The position numbers were made by a program, and so were the translations under genes. From the NCBI RefSeq assembly GCF_900105625.1, contig NZ_FNSD01000001.1:4092001-4156000 (forward strand): a stretch of 64,000 nucleotides of DNA. Direction: 5' to 3'. Shown in pieces: positions 42,732 to 50,099 of this stretch. Numbering within the stretch: position 1 is the stretch's first letter; every line of letters begins with the position of its first letter. The notes beneath the pieces are model-generated. The model saw only the letters and a program-made list of their open reading frames with translations, made no database searches and was not told the origin of the DNA. Source of the stretch: Terriglobus roseus (GTDB lineage Bacteria > Acidobacteriota > Terriglobia > Terriglobales > Acidobacteriaceae).

Positions 42732-44528
42732 CTACTTCGCGCGGGTACCGGGGATGACGCTCACGGGAATCTCAATGGCGCCCACCTTGCCGCTGAGATC
42801 ATCCTTCAGGCCGATGCGCAGGAAGTAGTCTCCCTTGAGGGGAACACTGATCTGTTCCTGGAGCTTCACGCCCGTCTCCAGCATCTGCTTGTATTCCGCA
42901 GGACTGATCGCAGCCTGCTTGTCCTGTGAGAGCAGGGTCATCGGCTGCCCGTCCGGGGCGTACACCACCGTTGCCAGGTGCACCCTTGAGGAGCGGTTGC
43001 CATCGGGTTGCAGGGCAAACTGGAAGTCATCGGCACTGGCCGCAAGGAAGACGTTGAAGGTACGGTAGGGTGGTTTCGCCTTTGCTGCCGCCACGCTCCC
43101 TACGGTCAGTTTGTCTGCTGTGCCCTCCACCGGAACGATCTTCGCCTTGAACAGGATCTGCGTTGGATCGGGCGCTCCGCGCTGCATCGCCGCACTCATG
43201 GGATCGATGGTCGCCGCAGCGGACTTGGTGGCGGCCGTGCTGTCATGGTCCAGCGTCTTGCGCGAAGGATCATCCGCATAGTATCCGTGGCGATAGCTCA
43301 GCGTGTACTTCGTGCCGGATGTGGTTCGTACGACGATCTTGCGATAGCCACCATTCCAGTTGTGATTCGTCGGGCTGTAGACGAGCGTGTAGTAATTCGA
43401 GCCGGCGCGCAGCGCGGAGTCGGCAGCACCAGCGAGGTCATTCGTATTGATGTATGCCTTGCCACCGGTGGCATCCGCCATGGCCTGCATGGTGCTGTGT
43501 TCTTCAAAGGTGCTGGTCGAGAACTTCTGCATGTCCTTGCTCATGCGTGTGGGGTCGCGGGCATACTTACCTCCGGCGATCGAGGCATCGAACATAGGCG
43601 GCGCGAACAGGCCGCGGGCATCGACCGGATAGACCGCCACCTGCGATCGTGTGAGCAGGTTCGTCGTCTCGCGGAAGCTGTCTTCCATGGAGAGTGCCGC
43701 GGCAAACGGGTTTGGCAGGTCGCCATCGGGCAGCACATTCAAAGGAAACGAGCCGGACATCCAGATCAGGTTTTTACGGCCGGGCAGACCGTTCAGATAA
43801 CGTGCCAGTTGATTGATCGCCGTCAGCGTCAGCAGCACGCGATTGCGGATCTGTTCTGTCGCTACGATGGCCTCGAACTGTTGCACATTCGCGATCACGG
43901 ACGCGGCCCCGGGATTATTTCCGAACGAGTCTGCCATCTGGTCAGAGACGGTGTCCGTTCCAAGCGGCTCCGCGAGCAGTGGCGAGGTCTGCCCATCGTG
44001 GCTCTTTCTGCCCAGGGCGGCCTGTAGCAACGCAGGGTTCGATGTAAATCCCTGCAGGAGATACAGCCTCGTGGACAGCCCGAAGATGGCGACATGGCGG
44101 TTCGGCGGTGAATTCTTCAGGAATGAGATCATCAACTGCCGAACTCTCATCTGGTCGGTCGTGGGCGTATTGAGCGTGTCGAGTAATAACACGTTCAGCG
44201 GGCCGTCCTCCGGCACCACGGAGTAGTTGGTGTACGTACCCGGTGGCAGTCGGGGCATCTTCGGCATCGGAGTGCCGGCCGCGGTGTCCCCGTGCTCCTC
44301 GAAGTGCTGTACCTGCTGCGCTGCGCCATTCTCCAGCACGGTGAAGTCGCCGGCCTTCAAGTGCCGCACGGGCGCCCCATCCGGCCCGTTCACATTCACA
44401 TCCAGGATGACGATCTGGGCTCCCGTGCGGATCGTGTCGGCAGGCCCTGTTGCCTTCGGCGCCGGGGTCTGCGCGGCGAGCGCGGCCGTGAACGCGAGGG
44501 CACAGAGCAACGTAAGGCAAAGACGCAC
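42732..44528 (-). CDS. Secreted VWFA-domain protein of acidobacterial type
   Basis: About 598 residues. GTG 44528, with GGAGA 6 nt upstream, begins a signal peptide (RLCLTLLCALAFTAALAAQ). The body starts with IVILDVNVNGPDGAPVRHLK and LENGAAQQVQHF, the leader of the VWFA-related family abundant in Acidobacteria, followed by a von Willebrand A fold (VLLLDTLNTPTTDQ; AIFGLSTRLYL; RKNLIWMSGSFPL). The metal-site DxSxS is replaced by DTLNT, so metal-dependent adhesion is uncertain. A beta-rich C-terminal region follows. Function unknown; probably protein binding outside the cytoplasm. Confidence 0.85.
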   Translation of the reverse strand: MRLCLTLLCALAFTAALAAQTPAPKATGPADTIRTGAQIVILDVNVNGPDGAPVRHLKAGDFTVLENGAAQQVQHFEEHGDTAAGTPMPKMPRLPPGTYTNYSVVPEDGPLNVLLLDTLNTPTTDQMRVRQLMISFLKNSPPNRHVAIFGLSTRLYLLQGFTSNPALLQAALGRKSHDGQTSPLLAEPLGTDTVSDQMADSFGNNPGAASVIANVQQFEAIVATEQIRNRVLLTLTAINQLARYLNGLPGRKNLIWMSGSFPLNVLPDGDLPNPFAAALSMEDSFRETTNLLTRSQVAVYPVDARGLFAPPMFDASIAGGKYARDPTRMSKDMQKFSTSTFEEHSTMQAMADATGGKAYINTNDLAGAADSALRAGSNYYTLVYSPTNHNWNGGYRKIVVRTTSGTKYTLSYRHGYYADDPSRKTLDHDSTAATKSAAATIDPMSAAMQRGAPDPTQILFKAKIVPVEGTADKLTVGSVAAAKAKPPYRTFNVFLAASADDFQFALQPDGNRSSRVHLATVVYAPDGQPMTLLSQDKQAAISPAEYKQMLETGVKLQEQISVPLKGDYFLRIGLKDDLSGKVGAIEIPVSVIPGTRAK

Positions 44529-44650
44529 GAGAGTCTCCGGGTGGGTTCCGGACCATGCTCCCATAAGCCCGGCCCCCGTCCAAGTGATTTCTTGCAAGTC
44601 TCGGGCGGAATCCGGGCCGCATTCCTGGATAGGTACTGCGCGAACGCAGA

Positions 44651-44674
44651 AGAGCGCGCCTGTCGGCGCGCTCT
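44651..44674 (-). terminator. Hairpin terminator after the Gly/Pro-tract TBDT
   Basis: Perfect 10-bp stem AGAGCGCGCC / GGCGCGCTCT with a 4-nt loop, 27 nt after the TBDT stop on the minus strand. The T-rich flank is better on the plus strand, so it could also block transcription coming the other way. Confidence 0.65.
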
Positions 44675-44701
44675 TTGCTGTTTCGGGTTGCGCGATCGAT
44701 G

Positions 44702-47626
44702 TTAGAAGCTGAAGTTCATCTGCAGCGTAACGGTGCGCACTGCGGAGGAACTGCCGCCGGGGCCAAAGGCGCTGAGCGAGGTGGACCGACCGAAGAGGTT
44801 CTTCGAAGGATCGGCGTTGTAGCTCGACAGCGAACCGTTGGGTGTTGCGTACGGCACGTAGTTGAACAGGTTCTGGATCTGTGCCCCGATGTTCAGCGTG
44901 TACTTGTTGCGCGAGGCAATGCCGCCACCGAAGCCGCCAGGTCCGCCGCCACCGGGGCCTCCACGTCCGCCGCCACCTCCAGGGCCACCGCCGGGACCAC
45001 CACCGCCAGGAGGCGGTCCGCCTGCGCCAGGTCCACCGGCCTGTGCGCCGCCGCCGGGAGCAGCAGCCTTCTTGCCGAAGCCGAAGACCTTCACGATGCG
45101 GATATTACCCTGCACGTTCGATGGGCCGGTGCAGTAACCGGGTGCAACCCGGTTCGCTGCCGTCACCGCAGTGGTAAAGTCGGTTGCTGTTTTGCAGTTG
45201 CCAGATACGCCGTTCGCAAAGCCCGCGCGATCGTTGATGATCGTATCGCCGTTCACGTCGGTACCGGTGGTGATGTTGTAAAAGTTACCCGAGTTGACGG
45301 AGAGGAACGGGCTCAGGTTGATCCCATACTTGGCCTGGATGTTGCCGAAGAGGAAGACGCGGTGACGCTGCGCGAAGAGCGAGCGGCCGTAGTCCGTCTT
45401 GGGGTTCAGGCTGTCCGTGGGGAAGTTGTCCGGACCGTTCGCGTTGGAGTTGGCATACTGCAGGCTGTAGAAGCCGAAGAGGGAAAGGCGGCTGGACACC
45501 TGCGTGCGGAAGTTCGCGATGAACTGGTTCTGACGGAAGACGCCGCCCGATTGGTACTGGTAGATGTAGTTGTTGCCGCTGGGAATGGAGCGCGACATGT
45601 ACTGGTGATCGCCAATGCTGTTGATGTAGTTGAATGATACGGTCGTCCGCTTGCCAACCTGCTGATCCAGGCCGATGGTGGTCTGCATGGTGTAGGCACT
45701 GCGGAGTCCAGCGCCGAGCTGGTACACCGTCTGCGATGCTGCGGTGCTGCTGCCGCAGGCCGCAATGTTCGTGGGGCTGCAGCCCGGCAGGGTGCCGGTG
45801 GGGGTGGCGGCGCGGTAGATCTGAGTGACCTGGTTGATGCCGTTCTGCCGCAGCGTTTGAATCGTGTCGCCGATCACGAAGCGGTCGTAGAAGATACCCC
45901 AGCCAGCACGTACCACGGTGAGCGGATTGCCCGTCTTGCGCGGAATGCCGTACGAGAGCGAGAAGCGTGGCGCAAAGTCTGCGTTGCTGTTGATCTTGTT
46001 CTGCATTTCATAGCGAATGCCATAGCTGAGCGATAGATTCGGCTTAATGCGCCAATCGTCTTCCGCATACAGACCCAGGTCGGCTACGCTCTGCTCCGCC
46101 TTGGGATTGTTGATGGTGGTGACGCGGTACTGGAACGGGTTGTTGCTGGCATAGTTTGCGGCGCTCTGGTAGGTGAAGGATCCATTGGAACCCGCCGTCG
46201 AGAACAGCGCCTCCCGATCGATGCGCAGACGTGCACCGGCGCGGATGAAGTTCTTCTGCAGTGCGATAGATGTGTAGTTCTGCAACTCGAAGTGATCGAT
46301 GGTGCTGCTCTGCGTGCCCGTTGCCGAGCCGCCACTGGAGAAATATCCGGTCAGCGTCAGGGTCGGTGCCGTGCTCTGGGGATTCTGTGTATTGTTCTGG
46401 CGTTCAATCGCCATGCGGGTTTCGTTGATGATCTTCGAGTTGAAGATCTGCGTGTCGCTGATCTGCAACTGGCTTTCGCGCTGTCCGGTGTTGTACGCCG
46501 TGGTGTTCAGGGAGGTAGAACCCAGGCCACCGTTCGTCTGTACGTTGTGCTCAAACTGGTAGCGAATCGTCAGCGTGTTGCTTGGGCTCAGCGCCAGATC
46601 GATACGCGGCGTGATCTCGTAGCGCGTCTGCGGATGGAAGGTCGCGCGCAATGAGTCAGGAAAGGAATTCAGAGAGCAGGTCAGGTCGCCAGGAGCGCAC
46701 AGCACGCCGGGAGCTGCGGGATTGCTGATGATCTGGCCGGCGAAGATGCTGTTGTCCTGAATGACGCGGTAGTTGCCACCCAGGGAGTAGGAGCTGCTCT
46801 TCGTCATCGGTCCGGTCACCGAGCCCAGGAAGAAGATGCGATGGTAGTCCGGCTGCTGATTGGTCGACCCAAGAAACGGGCTCGACGTATTGAAGGACTT
46901 GTCGTTGCCCTGCAGGCTCATCTGGCCGTGGATCTTATCGGTGCCGGGCTTGGTGAAGACTTCCACGCGGCCGAAGCCCTGCTTGTCGAACTGTGCTGAG
47001 AAGGGGTTCTGGTTGACGCGAATTTCGCGAATGGACGACTTCGGCGGCAACGTACCGCCCGTGAACCCGTCCACGTAGATCTGTCCGCCGCTGGGACCCG
47101 CCGAGGGACCGGCGAGCGCGGAGAGCTGGTCGGCGAGTTCATCGGGATCGTCCGAGAGCGCCTCCAGATCCTTGTCCTTGATGACCACGGCGCTGCCGTT
47201 GGCGTCAGCGTCGACTGACACCTTGGTGTTGTCCGTCGTGACATTGACTTCGGTATTTTCCGACTGAATAGCCATGCCGGCGTTGATGGTCAGATTCGTG
47301 GAACCGACGCGCACACCCTGACGCACGAAGGACGCAAAGCCGGGCATGGACACGGTCAGCGAGTATGTTCCTGCAGGCACGCCACGGAAGGTGTATCCGC
47401 CATCGGCGCCCGAGGTAACGGAGCGCGGCGCGCCGCTTGCGGGCGTCAGCGTTACGGTCGCACCGGGGATCGCAGCCGAATCCGGATCCAGAACAAAGCC
47501 GGTCACGGAGCTGCCTGCAGTCGCCTGCGACCACGCGGGCGGCGCTTGCAGCGTCGTCGCAACGGCCGCAAGGGGGATGGCAGCGAGCAGAAGCGAGCGT
47601 GCGAAAGAGGGAATGGGGTTCTTCAT
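44702..47626 (-). CDS. Oar-type TonB-dependent receptor with Gly/Pro tract
   Basis: About 974 residues. ATG 47626 has GAGG 7 nt upstream and opens a signal peptide (LLLAAIPLAAVATTLQ). Then come the carboxypeptidase-regulatory-like domain (SSVTGFVLDPDSAAIPGATV), a plug (IRVNQNPFSAQFDKQGFGRV) and the barrel, ending in TLQMNFSF with the terminal Phe. Residues about 856-901 are almost only Gly and Pro (GGPPPGGGGPGGGPGGGGGR and similar), placed between two late barrel strands. The other three receptors in the window lack this. It is divergent from the CpxRA-like pair and may be under its control. Substrate unknown. Confidence 0.9.
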   Translation of the reverse strand: MKNPIPSFARSLLLAAIPLAAVATTLQAPPAWSQATAGSSVTGFVLDPDSAAIPGATVTLTPASGAPRSVTSGADGGYTFRGVPAGTYSLTVSMPGFASFVRQGVRVGSTNLTINAGMAIQSENTEVNVTTDNTKVSVDADANGSAVVIKDKDLEALSDDPDELADQLSALAGPSAGPSGGQIYVDGFTGGTLPPKSSIREIRVNQNPFSAQFDKQGFGRVEVFTKPGTDKIHGQMSLQGNDKSFNTSSPFLGSTNQQPDYHRIFFLGSVTGPMTKSSSYSLGGNYRVIQDNSIFAGQIISNPAAPGVLCAPGDLTCSLNSFPDSLRATFHPQTRYEITPRIDLALSPSNTLTIRYQFEHNVQTNGGLGSTSLNTTAYNTGQRESQLQISDTQIFNSKIINETRMAIERQNNTQNPQSTAPTLTLTGYFSSGGSATGTQSSTIDHFELQNYTSIALQKNFIRAGARLRIDREALFSTAGSNGSFTYQSAANYASNNPFQYRVTTINNPKAEQSVADLGLYAEDDWRIKPNLSLSYGIRYEMQNKINSNADFAPRFSLSYGIPRKTGNPLTVVRAGWGIFYDRFVIGDTIQTLRQNGINQVTQIYRAATPTGTLPGCSPTNIAACGSSTAASQTVYQLGAGLRSAYTMQTTIGLDQQVGKRTTVSFNYINSIGDHQYMSRSIPSGNNYIYQYQSGGVFRQNQFIANFRTQVSSRLSLFGFYSLQYANSNANGPDNFPTDSLNPKTDYGRSLFAQRHRVFLFGNIQAKYGINLSPFLSVNSGNFYNITTGTDVNGDTIINDRAGFANGVSGNCKTATDFTTAVTAANRVAPGYCTGPSNVQGNIRIVKVFGFGKKAAAPGGGAQAGGPGAGGPPPGGGGPGGGPGGGGGRGGPGGGGPGGFGGGIASRNKYTLNIGAQIQNLFNYVPYATPNGSLSSYNADPSKNLFGRSTSLSAFGPGGSSSAVRTVTLQMNFSF

Positions 47627-47716
47627 GTGTGACCTCAAAGTAAAACAAAACTGTGCCGAAACAAACTGGCCCATGAACAGGAAACCGTGTTTCCACCACG
47701 CCGAAAGTCACGGAGT

Positions 47717-47731
47717 GTAAAGGTTTGTAAC
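47717..47731. promoter_or_regulatory. CpxR-box-like direct repeat / palindrome in the divergent gap
   Basis: GTAAA, 5 nt, GTAAC, close to the CpxR box GTAAA-N5-GTAAA. It overlaps a perfect 13-bp palindrome, GTTTGTAACAAAC (47723-47735). It lies in the 130-nt gap between the TBDT and the OmpR-family regulator, so it could serve either gene. Confidence 0.4.
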
Positions 47732-47756
47732 AAACGCGAAAAACATGCGGTCCTGA

Positions 47757-48506
47757 GTGACAAACTATGGCTGTAAGCGAGGGGCGTTGACGGCTTTGGC
47801 ACCGGATCAGGAGAGCGTTCTATTGGTCGACGACGACCTGGAGCTATGCACCATGCTGGACAGCTACCTGTCCCGGCATGGTTGGAAGGTCACGTCGACC
47901 CACAACGGCCAGGACGGTATCCGGGCCGCGCAGACGCTGTCACCCGGCCTCATCATCCTGGACGGCATGCTGCCGGATATGGACGGCTTTGACGTTCTGC
48001 GCCGGATCCGCGCCACCGATAATGTCCCGGTCCTGCTCCTGACGGCTCGTGGAGAAGAGATCGACCGCATCGTCGGCCTTGAGATGGGCGCGGACGATTA
48101 CCTGGGCAAACCCTTCAACCCACGGGAGCTGCTGGCGCGCATGCGTGCAATCCATCGCCGCGCAGCGCCGCGTGAAGAGGCGGAATCCGCAGTGCCGGCG
48201 TTTGTGATCAATGAAGCCAAACGAGAGATCAGCTACCGTGATCAGCCCATCGTTCTTACCGACATTGAGTACCGGTTGCTTGCCACGCTGCTGCGTCGTG
48301 GAGCCGAGGTCGTCGACCGCGAAGACCTGACCCGGCAGGCCTTCGATCGTGAGTCGCGTCCCTTTGATCGCAGCCTCGACATGCATGTTTCGCGGCTTCG
48401 AAGAAAGCTTGAACAGTTACAAGGTTTCAAAGGTACTGTGAAGTCGATAAGAAACAGCGGCTACCTGCTGGTGCAGGACGAAGGGGACGGAGGCGTGCGC
48501 GCATGA
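47757..48506 (+). CDS. OmpR/CpxR-like response regulator
   Basis: 249 residues. Receiver domain with LLVDDD (acidic pocket), LIILDGMLP (phosphoacceptor Asp), LLTARG (Thr) and GKPF (Lys), followed by an OmpR-type winged helix (ISYRDQPIVLTDIEYRLLAT; FDRSLDMHVSRLRRKLE; IRNSGYLL). It overlaps the kinase gene by 4 nt. The GTG at 47757 gives a short tail before the receiver domain; TTG codons at 47787 and 47796 are alternatives, the latter with GAGGGG upstream. Probable envelope-stress type by similarity of the pair to CpxRA. Confidence 0.9.
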   Translation: MTNYGCKRGALTALAPDQESVLLVDDDLELCTMLDSYLSRHGWKVTSTHNGQDGIRAAQTLSPGLIILDGMLPDMDGFDVLRRIRATDNVPVLLLTARGEEIDRIVGLEMGADDYLGKPFNPRELLARMRAIHRRAAPREEAESAVPAFVINEAKREISYRDQPIVLTDIEYRLLATLLRRGAEVVDREDLTRQAFDRESRPFDRSLDMHVSRLRRKLEQLQGFKGTVKSIRNSGYLLVQDEGDGGVRA

Positions 48507-49894
48507 AGACGTTTTTTCTGCAGTTGTTTCTGTCCTTCTGGCTGGCGGCAATCGGTATTCTCATTGGCTCGACTGTGCTGTTCCCTGGATCCAATCCCGG
48601 GCCCGTCGAGAACTTTCGAGCCGCGGGCCAGGCCAGCAGCACACGCATCGTCGACGACTCACTCCGCGAATTCGCCGAAGATGGCTGCCCCGGCCTGACA
48701 CAGATGGAAGGCGCCTTCATCGTTCTGCAAACAGATGGCACACCGTTGTGCAATGAGAAGCTGAGCGCGGAAGAGCAGAGCCTCATCAAACGCACGCTGG
48801 GCGACCTGCACGGCTGGGGACTGAACACGCGTTCCGGTGAGTCGTGGATCCAGATGCATCCCGCAACCAGTTCGGACGGACGCCACTGGCTGCTCTTCGG
48901 CCGTACGAAGTACGTGCACGGGCTCGGGATCCCGCCGCTGCCGCGCAGCGCGTTTCCCGCCTCCATCATCGTCACATTTATTCTTGCGCTGATCCTCACA
49001 CGTCCTGTGCGTCGCCTTTCCGCAGCATTTCGTGCGTTCGCAGCGGGTGACCTCTCGGTTCGCCTGCCGGTCGCACGAAACTGGTGGAGCAGTGTTGGCG
49101 GCGCCGACATTCGCGAGCTGATGCTCGACTTCAATCACATGGCCGAACGTGTCAACGAACTCATCGAGGCGCAAAAGGTGCTTGTGCGTGACATCTCGCA
49201 TGAACTGCGATCGCCGCTTGCGCGCCTGCGCCTGGCGCTTGAGATGACGCGCGAAGAGACACAGGAGCACCTTCCATCGCTGGATCGCATGGAGGCCGAG
49301 GCGGAGCGAGTGAACGAACTGATCGGCCAGATGCTGACCCTGTCGTTGATGGAGAGCACGCGTCAGTCGGCGCTGAAAGAGACTGTTTCCGCGGAAGAGG
49401 TCGTGCGTTCGTTGCTGCCAAACATGGAGTTCGAAGCCGCCGGCCGTGGCTGCAACATCCTCTTCCACGCCCGCGGACCCGTGCCGCAGACGTTTGGGAA
49501 TCGGGAGTTGCTGCGTCGCGCGCTGGAGAACGTCATCCGTAACGCCATCCGGTTTACGGAGGTGGGCACTACGGTTGAGGTTGAAGTCTACGCCGAGCAG
49601 CATGCCATGCTTTTCGGACCCGCCGTGCACGTCATCGTCAGCGATCGCGGTCCGGGAGTTCCCGAGCAGAACCTGGGGATGATCTTCCGTGCCTTCTATC
49701 GGACCGATTCTGCGCGGCGCGATGCCACGGGCGGCTTCGGCGTCGGCCTTTCGATCGCCGAGAGGTCCGTCGCGCTGCATGGTGGCCGCATCAGCGCGCA
49801 TAACCGCAGCGGTGGCGGACTCAGCGTGGAAATCCTTCTACCGGTCGCGGTGAGGGAGAGAACAACTCCAGAGCTCGTCGGAGCGACCACGTAG
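48503..49894 (+). CDS. CpxA-like sensor histidine kinase
   Basis: 463 residues. Membrane helix (about 5-27), periplasmic sensor (about 28-150), second helix (IIVTFILALILT, about 155-170), HAMP (RPVRRLSAAFRAFAAGDLSV), H-box VRDISHELRSPLARLRLALE, N-box NVIRNAIRF, G1 DRGPGVPE and G2 GGFGVGLSIAERSV. It phosphorylates the regulator encoded directly upstream (ATGA overlap). The H-box and the RRxxxAFRAFAAGDLSVRL linker resemble CpxA. The C-terminus lacks any extra domain. Confidence 0.92.
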   Translation: MKTFFLQLFLSFWLAAIGILIGSTVLFPGSNPGPVENFRAAGQASSTRIVDDSLREFAEDGCPGLTQMEGAFIVLQTDGTPLCNEKLSAEEQSLIKRTLGDLHGWGLNTRSGESWIQMHPATSSDGRHWLLFGRTKYVHGLGIPPLPRSAFPASIIVTFILALILTRPVRRLSAAFRAFAAGDLSVRLPVARNWWSSVGGADIRELMLDFNHMAERVNELIEAQKVLVRDISHELRSPLARLRLALEMTREETQEHLPSLDRMEAEAERVNELIGQMLTLSLMESTRQSALKETVSAEEVVRSLLPNMEFEAAGRGCNILFHARGPVPQTFGNRELLRRALENVIRNAIRFTEVGTTVEVEVYAEQHAMLFGPAVHVIVSDRGPGVPEQNLGMIFRAFYRTDSARRDATGGFGVGLSIAERSVALHGGRISAHNRSGGGLSVEILLPVAVRERTTPELVGATT

Positions 49895-50099
49895 CACGAA
49901 CCTCATACTCAGTCTCCGGGTGCTCCGTTCTCTTAAAGTAAAGGGCGGGCTATCGCGCGAAGCGCAACCTCTAAACCTCTCAAGACAACACTGATGTCAA
50001 TGCCCGCCACGAAAGACCCCCGGCCTACGGCCCGAGAGGAGTGGTCATCCCCGCATCGCATCTCTATCGTTTAGAGTGGGTCCGAAGGGTCCCGACACG

